Shown here in pieces: positions 55,752 through 63,247 of a DNA stretch of 64,000 nucleotides. The notes under the pieces were generated by a model, which was given only the letters and a program-made list of their open reading frames with translations, made no database searches and was not told where the DNA came from. A program made the translations under genes and the position numbers. Numbering within the stretch: position 1 is the first letter of the stretch; every line of letters begins with the position of its first letter. The DNA is from Pelagibacterium xiamenense. Its GTDB lineage: Bacteria > Pseudomonadota > Alphaproteobacteria > Rhizobiales > Devosiaceae. The stretch lies in contig NZ_JAJOYS010000002.1 of assembly GCF_021166475.1 (NCBI RefSeq), positions 248,001-312,000 on the forward strand, in the 5' to 3' direction.

Positions 55752-56231
55752 ATGTCCAGGATCACGCCGAGCCTCTGGTTCGACAACAACCTCGAGGAAG
55801 CCATCGAGTTCTACGCCTCGGTCTTCCCCGGCACCAAGATCCACGGCACCACCCGCTACGCCGAAGGCGGCATGGGCGAGCCCGGCGCGATCATGACCGG
55901 CGATTTCGAAATCCTCGGCCAGCGCTTCAACGCCATCAACGGCGGCCCGCACTTCAAATTCTCCGAGGCCATCTCCTTCATCGTCTCCTGTGAGGATCAG
56001 GCTGAGGTCGACTATTACTGGGACAAGCTCACGCAGGGCGACGGCGCCGAAAGCCAGTGCGGCTGGGTCAAGGACAAGTTCGGCGTCTCATGGCAGATCG
56101 TCCCCCGCGCCCTCTACCGCACGGTGACCGGATCGGACCCCGAAGGCGCAAAACGCGCGACCGCAGCCATGCTCAAAATGAACAAGCTCATCGTCGCCGA
56201 TCTCGAAGCTGCTTATGAGGGACGGGCCTGA
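55752..56231 (+). CDS. VOC family protein, PhnB-like
   Basis: A 159-residue member of the vicinal-oxygen-chelate fold, PhnB/3-demethylubiquinone methyltransferase-like group. It starts with TPSLWFDNNLEEAIEFYASVFPGTKI, has GQRFNAINGGPHFKFSEAISFIVSCEDQAEVDYYWDKL and ends CGWVKDKFGVSWQIVPRAL. The name comes from homology only; enzyme activity in this group is mostly unproven. AGGAG is eight bases before the ATG. A strong promoter precedes it. Confidence 0.9.
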   Translation: MSRITPSLWFDNNLEEAIEFYASVFPGTKIHGTTRYAEGGMGEPGAIMTGDFEILGQRFNAINGGPHFKFSEAISFIVSCEDQAEVDYYWDKLTQGDGAESQCGWVKDKFGVSWQIVPRALYRTVTGSDPEGAKRATAAMLKMNKLIVADLEAAYEGRA

Positions 56232-56258
56232 CCCACGCTCATGGGCCGGCAAGAGCCC

Positions 56259-57476
56259 CTAGTCGATGCGTGCGCGCTCCTGCGCCGCGTCGGCGGCCTG
56301 GGCGGGCAGGCGGAAGATGAAACGGGTCTCATCGGGCTCGGAAACCACATCGATCCAGCCGCCATGAGCCTTGGCGATTTCCGAAGCGATATAAAGCCCC
56401 AGGCCCAGCCCCCGCGCATTGTTGCGGACCTGTCCGCGATGGAAGGGCTGAAACAGCAGTTCGACCATCTCGGGGGGGATGGGGTCGGCGGCATTGGCGA
56501 CCGAAAGCTCCAGCGCGCCCGTTTCATCGACCATACACGAAACCTTGATGGTCGTATCCGCCATACCGTGGGTGATCGCATTGCCTAAAAGGTTGGAAAA
56601 CATCTGCGCAATGCGGTCGTGATCCACCCGCACGGGCGCCACGATGTCGAAACAAACATCGATCGTTCTGTCCGGATTGACCGACTTGATCTCCTCGATC
56701 ACCAGTTCCAGCGTCAGCTGAAGGGGGCGATTGTCCGCAAGATCGAGCGCGATGCCGCCGCCCAGCCGGCTGCGCGCCAGATCGAGCACATTGTCGATCA
56801 GCCCACCCATGCGCGAGACGCTGTTCTTCATCAGGTGCAAAATGGTCGGCGTGCTTTCGGTCCAGCCCCCGTCGCGCAGCAGCTTGCTTGCGCCCGCATC
56901 GATCGCCGCCAGCGGGTTGCGCAGATCGTGGCCGAGCACGGCGACGAACTGCTCCTTGAGCTCGGAGTTCCGCTTCTCCTCCATGAGGATGGCGACCTGC
57001 TCGGACATACCCTCGCGCAGCGAGGAGACCATATCCTCAAGGCGCTGCCGTGCTGCGCGCTCGGCCGCCCGTGCCTCGACCAGTTCGCGTTCATACTGGC
57101 GCCGCTCCGTCGCCTTGAACACCGTCAGGCGTGTGAACTGGAGATTGCCTTCGGCGTCCCGGCGCTCGGCGGCATTGGCCAGCACAGGCATGTGCGATCC
57201 GTCCGCCCTCACCATTTCAAGCGCGACTTCGTGGAAGAACCCCTGCATGCGCAGCATCGGCGCGAAATGCGTCTCAAAGAAAATGCTGCCCGCGACATTG
57301 AGCAGGTCGCGCAGGCGCTTGCCGATAATGTCTTCCCGCGAGCGGCCAAGCCAGTCGCACAGCGTTGCGTTCACCTTGACGATGCGCCCATCCGGCCACA
57401 TCGAAAGGTACCCGCACGGCGCGTTCTCGAAGAGATCTTCGAAATCTTCGGCCTGTATCTTGTCAAACGAATTCAC
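56259..57476 (-). CDS. PAS-domain sensor histidine kinase
   Basis: A 405-residue cytoplasmic kinase without membrane segments. A PAS domain (about 10-125) is followed by a coiled-coil signalling helix (125-175), a HisKA domain with His183 in LGHDLRNPLA, and a HATPase domain with the N box (SNLLGNAITHG), and G box (GLGLGLYIASEIAKAHGG). It begins with GTG at 57476, overlapping by 14 bases the end of an RsbQ-like hydrolase gene. This pair recalls the B. subtilis RsbQ-RsbP system, in which the hydrolase makes or senses a ligand for a PAS domain. No response regulator is encoded next to it. Confidence 0.92.
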   Translation of the reverse strand: MNSFDKIQAEDFEDLFENAPCGYLSMWPDGRIVKVNATLCDWLGRSREDIIGKRLRDLLNVAGSIFFETHFAPMLRMQGFFHEVALEMVRADGSHMPVLANAAERRDAEGNLQFTRLTVFKATERRQYERELVEARAAERAARQRLEDMVSSLREGMSEQVAILMEEKRNSELKEQFVAVLGHDLRNPLAAIDAGASKLLRDGGWTESTPTILHLMKNSVSRMGGLIDNVLDLARSRLGGGIALDLADNRPLQLTLELVIEEIKSVNPDRTIDVCFDIVAPVRVDHDRIAQMFSNLLGNAITHGMADTTIKVSCMVDETGALELSVANAADPIPPEMVELLFQPFHRGQVRNNARGLGLGLYIASEIAKAHGGWIDVVSEPDETRFIFRLPAQAADAAQERARID

Positions 57477-58251
57477 GTATCGCCAATACCACTTCTTCAG
57501 GTGCGCTCAAATTCGGGCAGTGACCGCTTGCCTTAAGGTATTTGATCCGGCTCCGGGGCACTGAACGGTGCACATATTCGCCCACAGGTTCCGAAGCAAT
57601 GATGTCGTTGCTGCACTGGAGCACAAGCGTCTCCGCTTCGATTTCCGCCAGATCGTCCCGGTTGTCGGACATGAACGTCACGCGCGCGAACTGCTTGGCG
57701 ATCTCGGGGTCCGTGCGGCAGAAGCTGTTTGTCAGCTCCTCGCCGAGTTCGGGCCGCTCGGGGTTTCCCATGATCGCCGGCGCCATGGTGGCCGACCAGC
57801 CCATATGGTTATCGTCCAGCGAGACCAGCAATTCCTCGATCTGCGCGGCGTTGAACCCGCCCACATAGTCCCCGTCGTCGATATAGCGCGGCGAGGGCCC
57901 CACCATCACCAGCTTGGAGAACATGCCGGGCGCCTGAATGGACGCCAGCGCGCCGATCATCGCGCTCACCGAGTGCCCCACGAAAATCCCGTCCTCGATG
58001 TCGAGCGCATGCCCGATCTCGACGATATCGGAGGCATAGCCCTCGAGCCGCGAATACTTGTCCGGATCATACGCCGAAAGATCCGACTGCCCCGAGCCGA
58101 CAAGATCGAACAGCACGGTCCGAAACCCGTCGCGAAACTCGGGCTCGACAAACCGCCACATGTTCTGGTCACACCCGAACCCGTGCGAGAACATCATCGT
58201 CCTCGTGCCGGAGCCGTTGACGTGAATATTGTTTCGTTCCGCTATGCCCAT
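57463..58251 (-). CDS. RsbQ-like alpha/beta hydrolase
   Basis: A 262-residue alpha/beta-hydrolase of the RsbQ/KAI2/D14 kind. It opens IAERNNIHVNGSG and TMMFSHGFGCDQNMW (oxyanion region) and holds the full triad: Ser94 (GHSVS), Asp216 (CSNDII), and His244 (SGHCPNLS), positions nearly equal to B. subtilis RsbQ. In that bacterium RsbQ acts with the PAS phosphatase RsbP in energy-stress signalling; in plants the related proteins are hormone receptors. The overlap with a PAS histidine kinase gene suggests that it makes or delivers a ligand for that PAS domain. Confidence 0.92.
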   Translation of the reverse strand: MGIAERNNIHVNGSGTRTMMFSHGFGCDQNMWRFVEPEFRDGFRTVLFDLVGSGQSDLSAYDPDKYSRLEGYASDIVEIGHALDIEDGIFVGHSVSAMIGALASIQAPGMFSKLVMVGPSPRYIDDGDYVGGFNAAQIEELLVSLDDNHMGWSATMAPAIMGNPERPELGEELTNSFCRTDPEIAKQFARVTFMSDNRDDLAEIEAETLVLQCSNDIIASEPVGEYVHRSVPRSRIKYLKASGHCPNLSAPEEVVLAIREFV

Positions 58252-58589
58252 TCCGTTCCTCTGCGCACTGGTGTCCCACGAGGAACAACAAAAGATCCAT
58301 CACACCGGCCGTGATTTTCGGATCGTCGAGCCGCTGCGGGACTTCGTCATCCGTGTGTACCACCGGTTCCCCTATATAAGCCAGCACCGATTACCTCCCC
58401 GCGCCCCGCCGCTCCTGATACCACCGCCCCAATCTGCCCCGGCACGACCGTCACATCCGCGTTGTGGAAAAGCCGGCCTCGCAGCGTCGGGATATTCGCG
58501 AAGCTTTAAACCTCTGGCTGTCTGCACTAAAGTTGTACCAGGGACGCGGGTGCCGCATGAATTTCATGCAGCCGGCGAGAGGTTGTAGT
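58252..58589. other. Intergenic region between the RsbQ-like and HlyD-like genes
   Basis: This 338-base divergent gap probably holds promoters for both sides. On the minus strand TATATAGG near 58372-58379 is a possible -10. A minus-strand frame of 72 codons (58169-58387) overlaps the hydrolase start in another frame and has no homology that I can see. A 15-base palindrome lies at 58555-58569. No further gene is supported. Confidence 0.4.
58555..58569. promoter_or_regulatory. 15-bp palindrome before the HlyD/GT2 operon
   Basis: GCATGAATTTCATGC has seven-base arms around a central T and lies 20 bases before the start codon, where a repressor could block initiation or a stem could affect translation. 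The regulator is not known. Confidence 0.35.
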
Positions 58590-59429
58590 ATGAAGTACCT
58601 TGCCCGCATCGCAGGTCTCATTGCCATTATTGTTGCCCTTTATATCCTGGTTGGCGAACAGCTCGTGGGCACGAGCTCGAGGTCCTTCGTCAATGCTGAA
58701 CTCAAGACGCTCCGGGCGCCGGTCGCGGGCCAGTTGGCTCTCAGGGCGTTGCCTATGGGCGCTCGTGTCCAGAGCAACGAAACCGTAGGGTCCATCGCCA
58801 CAAACCGACAGACACCCTCGACCATTTCAGGCCTTTACAGCGCGCTTGCGCTCGAAAGCGCCGAACTGGCGGCGCTGACGCAGCGGGCCGGGGATTCAAG
58901 CGAGATCGACTCATTCGACCTGCAGTATGAAATCCTCCGCCGGCAGGAACGCATTGACGCTTTGGAGGAGGAAAGGCGAAGGCTCGAGTCCAAACGGGCT
59001 CAGGCTTTGTCCACCGTACTGCGCACCCCATCGTCCGGTATCGTTTGGTCGACGCCCGCCAATACAGGCGAGTTCGTTGCGGCGGGCGATCCAGTCGCCC
59101 ACTTTGTCGACTGCTCGACCGCCTTTGTGCACGCCAGCGTTGACCAGCGTCTATACAATCGCCTGTCCCTGGGAGAAGTGGCCCAGTTCCGCCTGAACAA
59201 CGGGCCAACCTTGGAAGCCACGATTGCTTTGTTGGGCGGGATGGGTACGCGCGAAAACACTGAAACTCTGGCGATCGCGCCGCCACAGGAAATGGATGAA
59301 GCCTTTACGGTACTGCTGTCCGCCCCGGGATTGGCACAAGAGTGCGCGCTCGGGCGCACCGGCCGCGTGATCTTCAGCGAAGGCCCTCTGAGCTTTCTCG
59401 CCGACTGGTGGGACGCGCTGGGAGGCTAG
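58590..59429 (+). CDS. HlyD/membrane-fusion-like protein of the polysaccharide operon
   Basis: A 279-residue protein with one N-terminal membrane segment (about 5-23) and a periplasmic part of biotinyl-lipoyl/HlyD type: a lipoyl half near APVAGQLALRALPMGARVQSNETVGSI, a coiled-coil hairpin (about 85-145), the second lipoyl half LRTPSSGIVWSTPANTGEFVAAGDPVAHFVD and a beta-barrel part. Such proteins accompany synthases of secreted glucans (for example BgsB with BgsA in Sinorhizobium meliloti). The stop codon is one base before the ATG of the GT2 gene, so both are coupled. Confidence 0.85.
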   Translation: MKYLARIAGLIAIIVALYILVGEQLVGTSSRSFVNAELKTLRAPVAGQLALRALPMGARVQSNETVGSIATNRQTPSTISGLYSALALESAELAALTQRAGDSSEIDSFDLQYEILRRQERIDALEEERRRLESKRAQALSTVLRTPSSGIVWSTPANTGEFVAAGDPVAHFVDCSTAFVHASVDQRLYNRLSLGEVAQFRLNNGPTLEATIALLGGMGTRENTETLAIAPPQEMDEAFTVLLSAPGLAQECALGRTGRVIFSEGPLSFLADWWDALGG

Positions 59430-59430
59430 G

Positions 59431-61407
59431 ATGTACGCCTTCTCCGAAACGCTCTCCGCCTGGGCACCGGCACTTGTGGTGCTCGGCATCGCCTACACCT
59501 TTCTCCCGCTCCTTGACCGCGAGCGCACCTTGCCGCGCGTGGTCCTCGCGACGTTTGCCGCCATCCTGAGCCTGAGGTATCTCATCTGGAGATATACCGA
59601 AACGCTCGCCCCGCTGGCGCCGACCTGGGACGCATTGGCAAGCTGGAGCTTCTTTTTCCTTGAAGCCTTCGCGATGCTGTCCAGCCTTTCCGCCTTTGCC
59701 TTGCTCGCGCGGTACAGGAACCGTTCGCGCGATGCGGACGAGGCGTTGGGATGGTGGGGCAAAGACCCTCCAAAAGTCGCTGTCTTCATAGCGACCTACA
59801 ATGAAGAATGGCAGATCCTCGAACGCACGATTGCAGGCGTACGTGCGTTGCGCTGGCCGAACAAACACGTCTATGTTCTCGACGACGGGCAACGCCCGTG
59901 GCTGGCCGATGCGTGCAAGGCTCTCGATGTGTCCTACATCGCCCGCGCCGACAATACCCACGGCAAGGCCGGCAATCTCAACCACGCCCGTGAGGCGCTC
60001 AAGGCCTCCGGCGCCGTTCCCGACTATGTCGCCGTTCTGGATGCCGACTTCGTCCCGCACCAGGGCTTCATCTCACGCTCGCTGAGCCTGTTTTCCGATC
60101 CAACCATCGGCCTGGTGCAGACGCCCCAGCACTTCTTCAACCCTGATCCGATCCAGCATAATCTCGGGATCAGCCGCGCCTATCCCGACGAGCAGCGCTT
60201 CTTTTTCGATCACCAGCAACCCTCCCGGGATGCCTGGGGCGTGGCTGTCTGCTGTGGCACGTCTTCCATAGTGCGTTGGGAGGCTCTCGAAGCGATCGGC
60301 GGTTTTCCGACCGCCAGCGTGACCGAGGACTATCTCCTTTCCGTGCGGCTGCAGGAACAGCGCTATTCCACCGCCTACCTCAACGAACCCCTCAGCGAGG
60401 GCCTCGCCCCCGAGGGCCTGCGCGAGTACATAACCCAGCGGGCCCGTTGGGGCATGGGGTTGATGCAGATCGTCCGCAGTGCCTCCGGCCCGCTCAGACC
60501 GAACAGCCTGCGCATCCGCGACCGCTGGAGCATGATCGATTCCTTTGTCTATTGGGCGTCCATCTTCCCGTTCAAGCTCGCCTGCATCATCTACCCTCTG
60601 CTCTTCTGGTATTTCGGGGTCGTCGTTCTTGACGCGCAGCTTGACGACATCATCAGCCACTTCGCGCCCTACTATCTGATGTCGATGTTCTTCATAAACT
60701 TCGTCTCGGGGGGCCTGTTCGTACCGATCGTCCACGACGTCAGCCAGATCGTCGGCGCATGGGAAATCAGCCGTGGCGTCTATACCGGACTCCTCCGCCC
60801 CAAGGGCCAGAAGTTCAAAGTGACGGTAAAGGGCGGCGACCGCTCGAGGATGCTCGTGCAATGGCCGCTCCTCTGGCGCTTCATGACCCTTTTTGTGGTG
60901 ACCTTCGTCGGTTTGGCCTTCGGCCTTGTTACCGACTATCAGATTGGCTCCAACGCCGCCGACGCCAAGATCGTGATCCTCTTTTGGACACTCTATAACC
61001 TGGCCGTGCTGGCCCTTGTCATGCTCGTCTGCTTCGAGGCGCCCCGGACATCGGCCGTCCTGCGCCGCTCGCCCGAGCGCGTGAGAATCGAACTCGAGGG
61101 TCAGGAACACCATGTCTGGCTGGTCGATCTCAATGAAGACGCCCTGCGCCTGAGGGGCATAGCCCTTCCCAGGGGCACGCGGTTTGTGGCCCATATCGAC
61201 CAGATGGGACCTGTCGAGGCGGTCGTCTTCCAGTCGCTCGAGGGCACCACCGAGGCCAATCTGACGCTCTCGCCGGCGATCCGCCTGGCCATGCATGAAA
61301 AGCTCCATACGCGGGAAGGGGAGCCCGGCACCGGCATCGTGGCGACGGCAGCGCTCCTCGCCGGCATCGGCCGGCGGATCGTTTCGGGAGGGTTTCGGTC
61401 CCACTGA
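59431..61407 (+). CDS. Cellulose-synthase-like GT2 polysaccharide synthase
   Basis: A 658-residue processive family-2 glycosyltransferase. Membrane segments are at about 10-28, 35-55, 70-95 and, in the second half, 375-400, 415-435, 483-503 and 513-535. The catalytic motifs of BcsA-type enzymes are complete: DDG (151-153), DAD (204-206), TED (298-300), and QRARW (336-340). The C-terminal tail (about 540-650) has RSPER (546-550), which fits the RxxxR c-di-GMP motif of PilZ domains, but the second PilZ motif is degenerate (DLNEDALRLRG). Product is unknown: mixed-linkage beta-glucan (BgsA-like), curdlan or cellulose are candidates. No bcsB, bcsZ or bcsC is nearby. Confidence 0.9.
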   Translation: MYAFSETLSAWAPALVVLGIAYTFLPLLDRERTLPRVVLATFAAILSLRYLIWRYTETLAPLAPTWDALASWSFFFLEAFAMLSSLSAFALLARYRNRSRDADEALGWWGKDPPKVAVFIATYNEEWQILERTIAGVRALRWPNKHVYVLDDGQRPWLADACKALDVSYIARADNTHGKAGNLNHAREALKASGAVPDYVAVLDADFVPHQGFISRSLSLFSDPTIGLVQTPQHFFNPDPIQHNLGISRAYPDEQRFFFDHQQPSRDAWGVAVCCGTSSIVRWEALEAIGGFPTASVTEDYLLSVRLQEQRYSTAYLNEPLSEGLAPEGLREYITQRARWGMGLMQIVRSASGPLRPNSLRIRDRWSMIDSFVYWASIFPFKLACIIYPLLFWYFGVVVLDAQLDDIISHFAPYYLMSMFFINFVSGGLFVPIVHDVSQIVGAWEISRGVYTGLLRPKGQKFKVTVKGGDRSRMLVQWPLLWRFMTLFVVTFVGLAFGLVTDYQIGSNAADAKIVILFWTLYNLAVLALVMLVCFEAPRTSAVLRRSPERVRIELEGQEHHVWLVDLNEDALRLRGIALPRGTRFVAHIDQMGPVEAVVFQSLEGTTEANLTLSPAIRLAMHEKLHTREGEPGTGIVATAALLAGIGRRIVSGGFRSH

Positions 61408-61416
61408 CCTGTCGAA

Positions 61417-62490
61417 TTACTTGCGCCGCGCCTGCAACCGGGCCATGGCGTCCGAGAGAATGCGGACCTCGCGATAGGCTCGCGTTTCCCCCGCATACCC
61501 GACATCCTCGCCTCTCGCGAGCGCTCCGACCGCATGCACGAGCCGTGTCAAAGGCGAGAACGCAAAGGAAATGACAAGCCCGAACGCCAACAGCCCGCCA
61601 AGGGCAAACAGCCCGCCCGTCAGCAGCATCTGACGCCCGAATTCACGCTCCGCCCGCGCGAGGAAAGCCGCGTTGAGCCGTGCGACGAGGGCCCAGCCGA
61701 ACGGGGGCACGTCGCCCGACATCGCCTCGGGAATTGCGAAACTGAAATACTCCTCGCCATCCGGCCATTCGCCCCGGAATATGCCGGGCACGCCCAGGGC
61801 TGCGGAACGGAGCGCAGGAATGGACTGGATCGACACCCCCGTTTCGTCCTCGAACGTCGTATAGAGCACATCGCCGCTGCGATTGGTCAGGATCACGTCG
61901 AGATAGAGAGTGTCCGCGGCGTCCTCGAGCAGCGTCTGCACCCAGTGCCAGTTGATCTGCACCCCGAATACGCCCCCAACTTCGCCGTTCGCGAGCATCA
62001 CCGGCGCCGAAAAATCGATGAACTGCGACGCATGTCCGGCCTCGCCTCCGGGCGCGTCGGGCAACAACACCGCCTCGTGGACGTCACCGGCGAATGGGCC
62101 GTTGAGCCCGTTCTGAAACCATGGAAGTCCCGCGACGCTCTCGTCCACCAGCAACTCTTGTGTCGCCGCGAGAACCCGGCCATCCTGCCCCGCAACCCCT
62201 GCCCATGACAGATGGTCGCCCGTGCTGGAAAACCCGTCCACCCGGGCCTGAAGGATCTCCGGGGCGTCGCTGAGATCGAGCCCGCTGGCGAACCGTTGCA
62301 CCCCTTCCCATTCCGCCGCGAGCGCGCTTGCGAAATAGTCCGCAAAAGCCTCACCGCGACTTTGCACCGCCCGCACGGACGTTGCCTGCGTATGGTCCGA
62401 AAGACCGCGCATAAAGAACACCGCGCCGGCCGCAAACGTGGCAACAACAACAAGTGCCGCCAGGCCGAGCACCAAACTCCGCAAAGACAT
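61417..62490 (-). CDS. Cache-HAMP membrane sensor without an output domain
   Basis: A 357-residue protein with membrane segments at about 8-28 and 283-305. The periplasmic part (about 30-280) has the Cache pattern (ILQARVDGFSSTGDHLSWAGVAGQDGRVLAATQ, LPWFQNGLNGPFAGDVH, FSAPVMLANGEVGGVFGVQINW). A HAMP-like segment (SPLTRLVHAVGALARGEDVGYAG to AMARLQARRK) follows the second segment and then the protein stops. No kinase, GGDEF, EAL or methyl-accepting domain follows. It may act through a partner or be a truncated receptor. It converges on the GT2 gene, ten bases apart. Confidence 0.85.
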   Translation of the reverse strand: MSLRSLVLGLAALVVVATFAAGAVFFMRGLSDHTQATSVRAVQSRGEAFADYFASALAAEWEGVQRFASGLDLSDAPEILQARVDGFSSTGDHLSWAGVAGQDGRVLAATQELLVDESVAGLPWFQNGLNGPFAGDVHEAVLLPDAPGGEAGHASQFIDFSAPVMLANGEVGGVFGVQINWHWVQTLLEDAADTLYLDVILTNRSGDVLYTTFEDETGVSIQSIPALRSAALGVPGIFRGEWPDGEEYFSFAIPEAMSGDVPPFGWALVARLNAAFLARAEREFGRQMLLTGGLFALGGLLAFGLVISFAFSPLTRLVHAVGALARGEDVGYAGETRAYREVRILSDAMARLQARRK

Positions 62491-62958
62491 CGTCGCGCTC
62501 TGTGAATCGCCAGAAAGGAGAATGCTACTAGACCACCCCTCACCAACCGAAACAAGCCACCGCCAGCCACAGCCCCCACGCCAACACCGAAGCCACAGCC
62601 CCCGCACCACAACCACCGGCCCGCAACCCGGCCGCCCCCTGCCCCGCAGACGGCACCCTCCAATGCACGGTCCCCCACCCCTGCGACGCTATTGGCCGTG
62701 GCGTCGAGCAGGTGACGGCCCCACCGCCACGCTCGAATTCACCCCACAAGGGTCACAACAAAGGAGGAAACGGCGCCACGCCCGCCCCCGCCACCACGAC
62801 CGCTACCACTACTGAGACACGAGCCAAAAACCCGTCCCCGGCCACCAATCCCCAACACTGCGGCCCGCTAGCTACCCCTGGCCGCCGCGCTCCCACCTTC
62901 GCCGCAATGGACCTCACAACCGCCATCCTCAACACCAGCCAGCCCACGTTGCTGTGAG
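62491..62958. other. G-poor, C-rich stretch without a supported gene
   Basis: From about 62520 to 62960 the plus strand has roughly four to five C for every G and is built of CCA, CAC, GCC and CCC-rich text. Frames translate to Pro/Thr/Arg/His-rich sequence on the plus strand and Gly/Trp/Val-rich on the minus strand, none with a good start or known fold. Low-complexity noncoding DNA, or a heavily strand-biased region, is the best description. Confidence 0.5.
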
Positions 62959-63247
62959 GCCCGACGCAAGGCGCGCTGGCGCCGAACGGGATGGTGGCGG
63001 TGAATCTCCTGATGATGGCGTCTCGCGCTGTGACTGGGTAGGGCGGGGCGGGGAGCGCGGTTGAGCCGAGCAGCTACCTCCCCTCAGTCCGGACCATGCG
63101 AAAATCTTGTTCAGTACGGGGCAATCGGCCAACGTTCCTCAGAAGGACCAATGTATCAAAATCTGACAGCCTTGAACCGCTAGAAATCACAGCCCCTTAA
63201 AGTTATGCTCGCCGTAGGTTGGATGGACTTAGGATCGGCAGTCACGT
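62959..63247. other. Unassigned spacer before the CHAT-REC gene; composition drops
   Basis: The first part (to about 63060) is G-rich, then GC falls to about 50 percent up to the start of the CHAT gene. A short frame encodes MYQNLTALNR and stops. No promoter of clear consensus, no tRNA and no terminal repeat were found. The change marks a likely boundary of acquired DNA. Confidence 0.4.

Noticed and set aside
57463-58251. Reading the alpha/beta hydrolase as a lactonase or haloperoxidase in a metabolic operon
   Set aside because: Triad spacing, the N-terminal pattern and the overlap with a PAS kinase fit RsbQ better; no metabolic partner genes are nearby.
58169-58387. A 72-codon minus ORF upstream of the RsbQ-like gene
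   Set aside because: It overlaps the hydrolase start in another frame, covers a likely promoter, and shows no family.
62438-62957. Pro/Thr/Arg-rich plus-strand ORFs in the C-rich stretch
   Set aside because: No ribosome site, no recognised fold, and the composition follows directly from the base skew.
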